The notes below the pieces were generated by a model, which was not told the DNA's origin, did no database searches, and worked only from the letters and a program-made list of their open reading frames with translations. The translations under genes were made by a program, and so were the position numbers. Below, in pieces: positions 1 through 7,292 of a stretch of 9,971 bases of DNA. Source of the stretch: Firmicutes bacterium UBA1535 (lineage in GTDB: Bacteria; Bacillota; Clostridia; Tissierellales; Sedimentibacteraceae). Position 1 is the stretch's first letter. Each line of letters opens with the position of its first letter. The DNA is taken from positions 1 to 9,971 of the forward strand of contig DCPV01000127.1 of NCBI GenBank assembly GCA_002323775.1, in the 5' to 3' direction.

Positions 1-87
1 TGCCTTTATAGCTTCTATAACTACATCAGGAGATATTCCTTTCTCCTTTTCGAGCTCTCCTAATGCCCTTATGATATCCTTGCTCAT
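1..87 (-). CDS. nusA: Transcription elongation/termination factor NusA, N-terminal fragment (partial at window edge)
   Basis: Only the first 29 codons lie in the window; the gene continues past position 1. The translation begins MSKDIIRALGELEKEKGIS and continues PDVVIEAIKA, which is the conserved amino end of NusA (the helix ending in ELEKEKGIS before the RNA-polymerase-binding N-terminal domain). NusA binds RNA polymerase and modulates pausing, termination and antitermination. The ATG at 87-85 lies 27 nt after the rimP stop, so the two are surely cotranscribed, as in most bacteria. Upstream are an AGAAAGGA about 16 nt away and a closer purine run (GAGAGAG), which is the more plausible ribosome site. 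An ATG 16 nt upstream is out of frame. Identification rests on a short segment plus position behind rimP, but both agree. Confidence 0.9.
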   Translation of the reverse strand, partial: MSKDIIRALGELEKEKGISPDVVIEAIKA

Positions 88-114
88 TTTTACACTCTCT
101 CATTCCTTTCTAAT

Positions 115-591
115 TTAAAACAATTCAACGACTTTATTAATTTTTGTGATATTTTTTAATTCTACAGTAACTTTATTCTCATTGCCTGCTGTTCCAAGTC
201 CAACTACTATATCATTTTCATTTTTTTCTAAAAGAATTCCCTTTAGTAATTTCATTCCGTTCACTGGTGCAAATAACTTAACTTCTACTTCATTATTAAG
301 ATTTTTAATATAGTCTGAATCTTTTTTAAAAGCTCTGTCTACACCTGGAGAAGAAACCTCCAAAAAGTATTGGTCATCAATAAAGTCAAGCTCATCAAGC
401 TTTTTATTAAACTCTCTGCTTACATTAGCACAGTCATCAATAGTTATTCCGCCCTCTTTGTCAAGATACACTCTAAGGTACATAAACGGACCTTCCTTGA
501 CATACTCAAGATCTACCAGCACATAATCAGTATTTTCAATTATTTTATTGATAATCTTAGTTGAGGTTTCAACGATTTGTTTCTTGTTCAT
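115..591 (-). CDS. rimP: Ribosome maturation factor RimP
   Basis: This 158-residue cytoplasmic protein has the usual RimP length (about 150-160). RimP binds free 30S subunits and assists late assembly of the small subunit. The N-terminal alpha/beta domain covers about residues 1-84 and ends in the family signature FLEVSSPGVDRAFK (about 76-89), close to the LEVSSPGxDRPLK form of other bacteria. The C-terminal Sm-like beta domain covers about 90-158. The ATG at 591-589 is preceded by GGAAGGTGA at 609-601, a strong ribosome site 9 nt away. The gene is followed after 27 nt by nusA, the conserved rimP-nusA operon start. It is separated from argS upstream by a 253-nt spacer holding its own promoter and a hairpin-bearing leader. 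Nothing suggests truncation or frameshift. Confidence 0.96.
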   Translation of the reverse strand: MNKKQIVETSTKIINKIIENTDYVLVDLEYVKEGPFMYLRVYLDKEGGITIDDCANVSREFNKKLDELDFIDDQYFLEVSSPGVDRAFKKDSDYIKNLNNEVEVKLFAPVNGMKLLKGILLEKNENDIVVGLGTAGNENKVTVELKNITKINKVVELF

Positions 592-600
592 ATATTTAAT

Positions 601-609
601 TCACCTTCC
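601..609 (-). promoter_or_regulatory. rimP ribosome binding site
   Basis: The minus strand reads GGAAGGTGA, complementary to the 16S rRNA 3' end, 9 nt before the rimP ATG. It fixes the rimP start. Confidence 0.8.
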
Positions 610-630
610 TTCAATTATGTATTAATACTA

Positions 631-674
631 ATGCTTAATTTAAAGCTATGCAATTGGTTATCATATCAAGCATA
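631..674 (-). other. Possible competing short pairings in the rimP-nusA leader
   Basis: In the minus-strand RNA, ATGCTT (673-668) can pair with AAGCAT (636-631), or TATGC (674-670) can pair with GCATA (651-647). The two helices share bases and exclude each other. A palindrome GTATTAATAC follows at about 619-628. All are short and AT-rich, so this could be chance. It is recorded because it lies between the leader hairpin and the rimP ribosome site. Confidence 0.25.
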
Positions 675-685
675 AATATAAGTAG

Positions 686-711
686 AAAGAGTGGGAATTA
701 ACCCACTCTTT
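686..711 (-). terminator. Perfect 10-bp hairpin in the argS-rimP spacer: argS terminator and/or rimP-nusA leader attenuator
   Basis: Bases 686-695 pair perfectly with 702-711 around a 6-nt loop (AATTAA on the plus strand). On the minus strand the stem AAAGAGTGGG / CCCACTCTTT is followed by CTACTTATATTTATG, U-rich but interrupted. It is the only GC-containing stem in the spacer. It lies about 130 nt after the argS stop but also about 20 nt downstream of the predicted rimP transcription start. It could therefore end argS messages that pass the rimP promoter, or act on rimP-nusA transcripts. On the plus strand it is followed by only TTTT before GTC, and there is no plus-strand gene to serve. The hairpin is certain; terminator strength is inferred. 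Confidence 0.6.
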
Positions 712-735
712 TGTCAAAATTTCTATCTATACATT

Positions 736-764
736 AGTATAACACATTTCAAAACAAAAATCAA
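736..764 (-). promoter_or_regulatory. Sigma-A-type promoter for rimP-nusA
   Basis: On the minus strand, -35 TTGATT (764-759) and -10 TATACT (741-736) are separated by exactly 17 nt. A TG one base before the -10 gives an extended -10 (TGTTATACT). The predicted start is near 729, leaving a leader of about 138 nt before the rimP ATG. It is oriented correctly and lies in an otherwise featureless AT-rich spacer. It implies that the rimP-nusA operon is not driven solely by readthrough from argS or polC. Confidence 0.75.
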
Positions 765-844
765 ATACAAAAATTAATATTTTGTAATATTTTTAAATAA
801 AATTTACATCTATACTAAATATTTATAAACATAAAAATTATTTG

Positions 845-2602
845 CTACATTGCATTAACATGCTCGATACCTAAGATATCTAAATGCTTAATAAGCATTT
901 TCTTAACTATTTGACAGATGTTAACCCACACTTGCTTTTTATCAGCGTCACTTTCACTAATGATGTGATTATCATTGTAGAAATTTGAAAACAACGATGC
1001 TATTTCATAAGCATTTTCACAGATATAGTTAGGAGCTTTTTCATTGAATGAATTTTTGAAAACCTCTCCACTTAATGAAAGCTTTAATAGCAATTGCTTT
1101 TCAGTATCTGAATATATATTGTTTATTGCAATCTTGCTGCTTTCGTTTTGCTCTAATTTACTTAATAAAGAGTTTATACGAGCTATAGTGTACAGTAAGA
1201 ATACTCCTGTTTTACCCTTAGAGGCTAAGAATTTATCTATATCAAATATATAGTCTTTTAATCTGTGGTTTATTAAATCTCCGAATTTGATAGCTGCAAC
1301 AGTTATCTTGCTTGCTTTTTCTTCTATATTTTCTATATTTCCAAACTCTGATTCCTTTAATCTTTCTACAGCCTTTTCGTATACCGTATTGTATAAATCT
1401 TCCAGCTTCATTACTCCGCCATCACGAGTTTTAAATGGCTTTCCGTCTTTTCCATTCATAGTTCCAAAGCCAAGATGCTCAAGATTGGTATCATTACTTA
1501 CTATTTCAGCCTTTTTAGCACATCTGAATACTTGATTAAAGTGTAAGCTCTGTCTGCTATCTACAACATACCAAATTTCACTTGGATTATAGTCCTTTTG
1601 TCTTTGTAGGATTGTAGCTAAGTCAGTTGTTGCATAGTTGCTTGAATTGTCAGATTTTTTAATCATTACAGGCGGAATTTGAACCTTGTCATCTTCATTT
1701 TGCACATCAACCACTAAAGCACCGTTGCTTGTATAAGTTAAATTTTTATTGTCTAAAATCTTTAATAACTCATCAATATATTGGTCTGCATCACTTTCAC
1801 CATACCATAATTCAAAGTGTACATTCAATGTATCGTACATTTTTTTGAAATCATCCTTAGATACTTGAAGCATTTTTTTCCATAATGCGTAATATCCTTT
1901 GTTGAGATTTTGCAACTCAACAGTGATTTTTTGTGCTATAGCTCTAAATTCTTCATCTTCTTTGCTTTTTTTACTTGCAAAAGGATAAATTTCATTTAGT
2001 TCCTCTGCTGTAACTACAAAATCAACTTCTTGACTTTCATCAAAATTTTCTTTAAAATATGGCAATTCGGGATGTCTTTCCTTTATTTCAGCAATAACTA
2101 AACCCATTGGCAAACCCCAGTCACCTAAATGAACATCTCCTATTGCGTTTCTTCCTGTAGAAGCTGCAAGCCTTTTCAATGCCTCTCCTATAATTGCTGC
2201 TCTTAAGTGTCCTATATGCAAAGGCTTTGCACAGTTAGGTCCGCCGTAATCAACAACGATAGTTTCTTGTTTTTCAGCTTGCTGGATACCCAAATGTTTA
2301 TCCTCTGCCAATTCATTTATATAATTTAATAAAAAGCTATCTTCTATTGCTAAGTTTAAAAATCCTGATACTACATCAACTTTCTTAAATATCTTTTCAT
2401 TTGTTAAAACAGCTGATACCTCTGTTGCTATAGCCTGAGGAGCTTTTCTATATTGCTTTGCTGCCATAAAGGCACCATTACATTGAAATTCACATAAATC
2501 TTGTCTATCAGATACGATAACCTTTCCATAATTTTTATCATATCCACATTTTTCAAAAGCATTACTCACATTTTCAGTCAGTATATTTATTAAAGTATTC
2601 AT
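845..2602 (-). CDS. argS: Arginyl-tRNA synthetase (class I)
   Basis: Charges tRNA-Arg with arginine in the cytoplasm using ATP. Counted from an in-frame ATG at 2614, the protein has 589 residues; I prefer the ATG at 2602 (Met5, 585 residues). AGAAAGGA abuts the first ATG with no spacer but lies 12 nt before Met5, and MNTLINILTENV aligns with the amino end of E. coli ArgRS. Numbering from 2614: the Add1-type N-terminal domain is about 1-110; the class I HIGH motif is PLHIGHLR (131-138) after GGPNCAK; GKDGKPFKTRDGG (388-400) replaces KMSKS, as in E. coli-type ArgRS; the helical DALR anticodon-binding domain is about 465-589, ending LGIEHVNAM, with the family's terminal Met. The gene lies between polC and rimP, an unusual place, with its own promoter. 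The stop is TAG. Confidence 0.96.
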   Translation of the reverse strand: MNTLINILTENVSNAFEKCGYDKNYGKVIVSDRQDLCEFQCNGAFMAAKQYRKAPQAIATEVSAVLTNEKIFKKVDVVSGFLNLAIEDSFLLNYINELAEDKHLGIQQAEKQETIVVDYGGPNCAKPLHIGHLRAAIIGEALKRLAASTGRNAIGDVHLGDWGLPMGLVIAEIKERHPELPYFKENFDESQEVDFVVTAEELNEIYPFASKKSKEDEEFRAIAQKITVELQNLNKGYYALWKKMLQVSKDDFKKMYDTLNVHFELWYGESDADQYIDELLKILDNKNLTYTSNGALVVDVQNEDDKVQIPPVMIKKSDNSSNYATTDLATILQRQKDYNPSEIWYVVDSRQSLHFNQVFRCAKKAEIVSNDTNLEHLGFGTMNGKDGKPFKTRDGGVMKLEDLYNTVYEKAVERLKESEFGNIENIEEKASKITVAAIKFGDLINHRLKDYIFDIDKFLASKGKTGVFLLYTIARINSLLSKLEQNESSKIAINNIYSDTEKQLLLKLSLSGEVFKNSFNEKAPNYICENAYEIASLFSNFYNDNHIISESDADKKQVWVNICQIVKKMLIKHLDILGIEHVNAM

Positions 2603-2614
2603 ACTCTTATTCAT

Positions 2615-2622
2615 TCCTTTCT
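2615..2622 (-). promoter_or_regulatory. argS ribosome binding site that decides the start
   Basis: The minus strand reads AGAAAGGA, a long match to the anti-Shine-Dalgarno complement. Its last base touches the ATG at 2614-2612, which is too close to serve it. The ATG at 2602-2600 lies 12 nt away, workable because the match uses the 5' part of the consensus. This favours a product four residues shorter than the longest reading frame. Confidence 0.6.
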
Positions 2623-2626
2623 CTAG

Positions 2627-2647
2627 TTGTAAATATTGAGTTTACAA
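2627..2647 (-). other. Short hairpin in the argS 5' leader
   Basis: Bases 2627-2633 pair with 2641-2647 (TTGTAAA / TTTACAA, 7 bp, 7-nt loop) just before the argS ribosome site. It is mostly A-T pairs and probably weak. There is no room and no sign for a T-box leader of the kind that controls many Firmicute synthetase genes. Confidence 0.3.
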
Positions 2648-2677
2648 GCATAATTTTTTTCTAATTAATTTTTATTA

Positions 2678-2706
2678 ATATTATATTATGCTGACTAAAT
2701 TGTCAA
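2678..2706 (-). promoter_or_regulatory. Sigma-A-type promoter for argS
   Basis: On the minus strand there is an exact -35 TTGACA at 2706-2701. The -10 is TAATAT (2683-2678, 17-nt spacing); an overlapping exact TATAAT at 2685-2680 would give 15-nt spacing. The predicted start is near 2671, leaving about 69 nt to the preferred argS ATG. The surrounding DNA is strongly AT-rich. This is the best promoter match in the window and argues that argS is a separate transcription unit. Confidence 0.85.
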
Positions 2707-2762
2707 TATATTTTTACATTTTATTGATTTTAATTTACTATTCAACATTATTCATATTAATG

Positions 2763-2783
2763 GTATATTGTTTACTAATATAC
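2763..2783 (-). other. Weak AT-rich hairpin just after the polC stop
   Basis: Bases 2763-2769 pair with 2777-2783 (GTATATT / AATATAC, 7 bp, 7-nt loop), starting 4 nt past the polC TAG. Only one pair is G-C and no U-run follows, so it is a poor intrinsic terminator. I see no better terminator for polC, so some polC transcripts may run into argS. Confidence 0.25.
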
Positions 2784-2786
2784 TAT

Positions 2787-5700
2787 CTAAAAATTAAACA
2801 GCGTAAGCTGGTTTGTTTTATCCATGTTCTTTAAACAACCATGTTTTTCCAGCACTTCTATTACCGTTTTTGTTACCTTTGCACGTTTTGTTATATCCTC
2901 TATCGAGATAAACTCACCTTTTTCCCGTTCTTCCTTTATACTTATAGCGGCGTTTTCTCCAAGACCTTGAAGTCCTATCAGCGGTGGGAGAATTCCGCCC
3001 TCAAATATTTGAAATCTTTTGTCATCAGATTTGTATAAATCTACTTTTTCGCATCTATATCCTCTTTTGTACATCTCTTTGGCAACTTCAAGGACTGTGT
3101 ATGCGTCTTTTTCCTTTGTTGTTTTGTCATTGCCCTTTCTGTCTATTTCAAGCATAGCATCTTCTATGCTTTTTAAGCCATTGGCTATGATTTCCGCATC
3201 AAAGTCCTGTGCCTTCATAGTAAAGTATGATGCGTAAAAGGCCTCTGGATGATGAACCTTAAAGTATGCTATTTTAACCGACATCATAACATAAGCAACA
3301 GCATGTGCCTTAGGGAACATATATTTTATCTTATTACATGACTCTATGTACCACTCTGGAACATCTTGGGCTCTCATAGCTTCTTCGTCTTCCTTTTTCA
3401 AGCCTTTTCCTTTTCTTACCTTTTCCATAATTTCAAAAGATAATTTATTATCTACACCTTTTGATATTAGATATGTCATTATGTCATCACGAGTTGCTAT
3501 AACTCCATCAATCTTGCAGGTACCATTTAATATAAGCTCCTGTGCATTACCAACCCAAACATCAGTACCATGAGAAAGTCCGCTTATACGAAGTAAATCA
3601 GAAAATGATTTTGGTTTAGTTTCCAAAACCATTTTTCTTACAAAGGCTGTACCAAATTCCGGTATAGCAAGAGTTCCTGTTTCGCAGTTTATATCTTCTT
3701 TCGTTACTCCAAGAGCATTTGGACTTGTAAATATTGACATAGTTTTTTTATCGTCAAGAGGAACATCTTTATCATTTATGCCTGTAAAATCCTCTAGCAT
3801 TCTTATTATCGAGGGAGTATCATGTCCAAGAAGGTCTAGTTTTAGTATACGCCCTGATATGGAATGATAGTCAAAATGCGTTGTTATAGAATCTGATTTT
3901 ACATTGTTCGCTGGATATTGTATAGGAGTAAAATCGTATATATCCTTGTTTCTAGGAACTACCATTACTCCCCCGGGATGCTGTCCGGATGTTCTTTTTA
4001 CTCCTAAGCAGCCTTGTATAATTCTGTTTATCTCAGCATTTCGTTTTGTTTGACCTTTTTCCTCATAATAGTTTTTAACAAATCCAAAGGCTGTTTTATC
4101 CGCTATCGTACCTATAGTTCCAGCTCTGTATACCTTTCCCTCACCAAATAGCTCCTCTGTATATTTCATAACAGTTGCCTGTTCTTCACCTGCAAAGTTA
4201 AGGTCTATATCAGGCTCTTTGTCTCCATAAAATCCAAGAAAGACCTCAAACGGTATTTCATGTCCATCCTTACCTAACTTAGTTCCACAATTTGGACATA
4301 TCTTGTCAGGTAAATCTACTCCTGAGCCATATTCACCATTTGTAAAGAATTCTGAATATTTGCAATTATCACAAATATAGTGTGGAACTAAAGGATTAAC
4401 CTCTGATATACCACTCATCGTAGCAGCAAAAGATGAGCCAACAGAACCTCTCGAGCCTACTATATACCCGTCCTCATTAGATTTTTTTACAAGCTTTTGA
4501 GCTATGATATACATGACGGAATAGCCACTGCTGATTATCGAATTCAGCTCTCTTTCAAGCCTTTTCTCAACTATCTCCGGCAGAGGATTTCCATAAATTC
4601 TATAAGCTTTTTCGTAACATATTGTTCTGAATTCTTCATCTGCACCATCTATTATTGGTGGGAACGTACCATCTGGTATAGGCAGTATGCTCTCTATCAT
4701 ATCTGCAATTATATTGGTGTTTTTAACAACAACCTCGTGAGCTAATTCCTTACCAAGGTATGAAAAGTCATCCAGCATTTCACCAGTTGTTTTAAGGTAT
4801 AATGGTGCTTGGTCCTCAGCATCATCAAAGCCTTGACCAGACATTAATATTCTTCTGTATAGCTCATCTTCTTCTTTCAGGAAGTGAACATCACCGGTAG
4901 CAACTACAATTTTATTTAGTTTTTTTCCAAGCTCAATTATTTTTCTGTTAATATCCTTTAATTCATCCATAGATTTTACTGTACCATTTCTGTACAAAAA
5001 CTCATTGTTAGCAAGAGGCTGTATCTCAAGGAAATCATAAAATTCAGCTATTTTTTCAATTTTTTCGTCACTTTCTCCGCCTATTACGGCTCTATATAGC
5101 TCTCCTGCTTCACAGGCTGTGCCGATTATGAGACCATCTCTAACCTTGTCTAAATCAGATTTTAATATACGTGGTTTTTTGTAAAACAACTCTAAATGTG
5201 CTTTGGAAACTAATTTATATAATTCCTTTAAGCCTACCAAGTTTTTAACTAAAATATTCACATGAAAGGTAGGCTTTTTACTCATATCTATGTTTTTAGT
5301 AAGCTTTTCGTTTAGTGTATCAATTTCTGTTATACCTTGTTGTTCCAATAATTTATATAATTCCAGCAACAGCATTGCTGTAGCCTTTGCATCATCTACT
5401 GCTCTATGATGATTTTCTAAGCTTATATCAAATTTCTTAGTCAAGGTATCTAGCTTATAGTTTCTTACTCCCTTTACTAATGCCTTTGATAATTCAAGAG
5501 TATCTATTACAGACATATCATATTTTTCATCAAAGCTTATAAAGTGCTTTTCCTTAATAAACTTAGTATCAAAGCCTGCATTATGAGCTACAAGTATAGA
5601 ATTTTCGCCAACAAAGCTTTTGAATCCAGTTAATGCTTCTTTTATACTTGGAGCACCTATAAGCATATCATCTGTTATGCTTGTAAGCTCAATAATTTTT

Positions 5701-7067
5701 TCTGGTAGCTTCATACTTGTACTGACAAATGTGTTAAATGTATCAATAATCTTTCTATCTCTTATCTTGACAGCCCCAATTTCAATTATATCATCCTTGC
5801 GTGCATTAAGACCTGTTGTTTCAATATCAAACACTACAAGCTCAGAATCGAGATTTTTACCGTCACAGTGATAGGATATAGATGTACCATCATCTATGAG
5901 ATAGCCCTCCATACCATATATAACCTTAAAATCCTTAGTTGCTGCTTCCATAGCATTTGGAAAGCCTTGCACTATTCCGTGGTCAGTTATTGCCATAGCC
6001 CTATGTCCCCATTTTTTAGCAAGCTTTGCATAATCTGAGAATTGGTTTATTCCGTCCATTGAGCTCATACATGTATGCAAGTGCAGCTCTACTCTTTTTT
6101 CATCTACCATGTCCATTTTTACGGATTCAACAACTTCTACTTCTCTTATTGCCTTGCACATCACAACCAATTCACGTGCATAGGTGTCATAGCTTGCATC
6201 GCCTATGATTTCGACAGCCTTAAAACCTTGTACATCTTCAGGATTTACATTTTTAGGACAGAAATATTTTACATTTATCGTATCTGAGTAATCTGTAACA
6301 GAATATGTAAGTAAAAAATTACCACTTTTTAACTCTCTTTTATCAAATGAAACTACTGTACCTTTTATATGTACCTCGCCTGAGTTATCGTTTATTTCTG
6401 ATATTTTGCTTAGCTCTAAAACATCAAATTTCTTTTCATCCTTTATATTTTGTTTGAATTTAGGGGCTTGTTTTTCTTTTGTAAAAATTTGACTGTTGTT
6501 CGCTTGTTCTGAGGTTTTCTTTTCATTTTTTGCTACACTGTCGGATAGTGATTTTTTTATTTCATTTTCAAGCATTTCAAGATTTTTATCTTCAATTGAA
6601 TCAGCTGTTGCTTCTTCAATTCTAATTATTATATTAAAATCAAAATTGTATAAATTCAGAAAAAATTCCTTTAGCTTTTTATCAAGACCTTGTTCCTTTA
6701 TTTGCTCATATGTAGAATCTGTTGATGTTTTTATGATAATATCATTACCATCAATCGAGGTTTGACAGCATTTATAGCTTATTAGAGAAATCTTTTTTAT
6801 TAAATAATCAATATTTAATTTTAATATTTTATTGAAGTTATCATCTTTTTCTTTCAAATCATAGATTATATAAAATTCTACGTCAACCATATCGGAATAG
6901 TGGGATTTTATTTCTAATCTTAGCTTATCTATCTCTTGAAGATTGATTATCTTATCTGATAACATATTAAATTTAATTAGATTCTTTTCTTTTATAACTT
7001 CAATATTATTAAATTTTGCTTTTGAAATTCCCTCATATTTACTAAAATATTTATTAAAATCAAACAT
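2787..7067 (-). CDS. polC: DNA polymerase III alpha subunit, PolC type, with built-in 3'-5' exonuclease
   Basis: The main replicative polymerase of low-GC Gram-positives, acting at the fork with the beta clamp. The 1426 residues fit the family (about 1430-1450). Domains in order: N-terminal domain and charged linker (1-215); OB fold (about 228-310); PHP domain starting with HLHT (329-332) and TDHG (361-364); an inserted DEDDh proofreading exonuclease (about 408-575) with DIETTG (D414, E416), HNAGFD (D500) and HHRAVDD (H554, D559); the rest of PHP with GDVH (725-728). The palm has GSRGSVGSS (871-879), a zinc ribbon C899/C902/C924/C927, and catalytic aspartates in PDIDLNF (D953, D955) and KLDLLG (D1078). 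A helix-hairpin-helix region lies near 1360-1375, and QLTLF (1420-1424) near the C terminus is a clamp-binding motif. All key residues are present. GGAGA lies 7 nt before the ATG. Confidence 0.98.
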   Translation of the reverse strand: MFDFNKYFSKYEGISKAKFNNIEVIKEKNLIKFNMLSDKIINLQEIDKLRLEIKSHYSDMVDVEFYIIYDLKEKDDNFNKILKLNIDYLIKKISLISYKCCQTSIDGNDIIIKTSTDSTYEQIKEQGLDKKLKEFFLNLYNFDFNIIIRIEEATADSIEDKNLEMLENEIKKSLSDSVAKNEKKTSEQANNSQIFTKEKQAPKFKQNIKDEKKFDVLELSKISEINDNSGEVHIKGTVVSFDKRELKSGNFLLTYSVTDYSDTINVKYFCPKNVNPEDVQGFKAVEIIGDASYDTYARELVVMCKAIREVEVVESVKMDMVDEKRVELHLHTCMSSMDGINQFSDYAKLAKKWGHRAMAITDHGIVQGFPNAMEAATKDFKVIYGMEGYLIDDGTSISYHCDGKNLDSELVVFDIETTGLNARKDDIIEIGAVKIRDRKIIDTFNTFVSTSMKLPEKIIELTSITDDMLIGAPSIKEALTGFKSFVGENSILVAHNAGFDTKFIKEKHFISFDEKYDMSVIDTLELSKALVKGVRNYKLDTLTKKFDISLENHHRAVDDAKATAMLLLELYKLLEQQGITEIDTLNEKLTKNIDMSKKPTFHVNILVKNLVGLKELYKLVSKAHLELFYKKPRILKSDLDKVRDGLIIGTACEAGELYRAVIGGESDEKIEKIAEFYDFLEIQPLANNEFLYRNGTVKSMDELKDINRKIIELGKKLNKIVVATGDVHFLKEEDELYRRILMSGQGFDDAEDQAPLYLKTTGEMLDDFSYLGKELAHEVVVKNTNIIADMIESILPIPDGTFPPIIDGADEEFRTICYEKAYRIYGNPLPEIVEKRLERELNSIISSGYSVMYIIAQKLVKKSNEDGYIVGSRGSVGSSFAATMSGISEVNPLVPHYICDNCKYSEFFTNGEYGSGVDLPDKICPNCGTKLGKDGHEIPFEVFLGFYGDKEPDIDLNFAGEEQATVMKYTEELFGEGKVYRAGTIGTIADKTAFGFVKNYYEEKGQTKRNAEINRIIQGCLGVKRTSGQHPGGVMVVPRNKDIYDFTPIQYPANNVKSDSITTHFDYHSISGRILKLDLLGHDTPSIIRMLEDFTGINDKDVPLDDKKTMSIFTSPNALGVTKEDINCETGTLAIPEFGTAFVRKMVLETKPKSFSDLLRISGLSHGTDVWVGNAQELILNGTCKIDGVIATRDDIMTYLISKGVDNKLSFEIMEKVRKGKGLKKEDEEAMRAQDVPEWYIESCNKIKYMFPKAHAVAYVMMSVKIAYFKVHHPEAFYASYFTMKAQDFDAEIIANGLKSIEDAMLEIDRKGNDKTTKEKDAYTVLEVAKEMYKRGYRCEKVDLYKSDDKRFQIFEGGILPPLIGLQGLGENAAISIKEEREKGEFISIEDITKRAKVTKTVIEVLEKHGCLKNMDKTNQLTLFNF

Positions 7068-7073
7068 TTTTAT

Positions 7074-7078
7074 TCTCC
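7074..7078 (-). promoter_or_regulatory. polC ribosome binding site
   Basis: The minus strand reads ACGGAGAATAAAA before the ATG at 7067. The GGAG core is 7 nt from the start codon, which supports that start. Confidence 0.75.
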
Positions 7079-7113
7079 GTTATCTTATACTGTTATGCTT
7101 TATACTAGAATTA

Positions 7114-7142
7114 ATTATAGCATTAATCATACTTTTTGTCAT
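7114..7142 (-). promoter_or_regulatory. Sigma-A-type extended -10 promoter for polC
   Basis: On the minus strand, -35 ATGACA (7142-7137, five of six consensus bases) and an exact -10 TATAAT (7119-7114) are 17 nt apart. TGC directly before the -10 makes an extended -10. The predicted start is near 7107, giving a leader of about 40 nt. The -35 begins within a few bases of the U-run of the upstream terminator, so one transcription unit ends where the next is launched. Confidence 0.8.
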
Positions 7143-7147
7143 GTTAA

Positions 7148-7193
7148 AAAATCTTCATAAAAATCTTGCTTATAAAGATTTCATGAAGATTTT
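7148..7193 (-). terminator. Rho-independent terminator after ispG
   Basis: The outer stem 7148-7158 / 7183-7193 has 11 perfect pairs. After a small internal loop, an inner stem 7161-7167 / 7175-7181 has 7 more around a 7-nt loop. On the minus strand the stem ends in GAAGATTTTTT, a clear U-run, about 100 nt after the ispG stop. Stem GC is low but the length compensates. Each arm carries the AAATCTT-type motif twice, so the hairpin looks like a duplicated unit. The plus strand also has TTTTAATATTTT after the stem, so it might work in both directions, though no plus-strand gene needs it. Confidence 0.75.
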
Positions 7194-7292
7194 AATATTT
7201 TGAAGACATTTGTTCTTTCTAATATATTATAGAAATAATAAAATCTATTAATTATAAATTTAAAATATTATATTTAAACACAATATTAATCG

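Noticed and set aside
776..791. AATATT-ACAA-AATATT hairpin plus TTTTT as the argS terminator
   Set aside because: The stem is six A-T pairs of a self-complementary word in very AT-rich DNA. It is too weak to call and expected by chance.
2615..2786. T-box riboswitch upstream of argS
   Set aside because: The leader from the predicted start is only about 69 nt and shows no T-box consensus, specifier stem or terminator/antiterminator pair.
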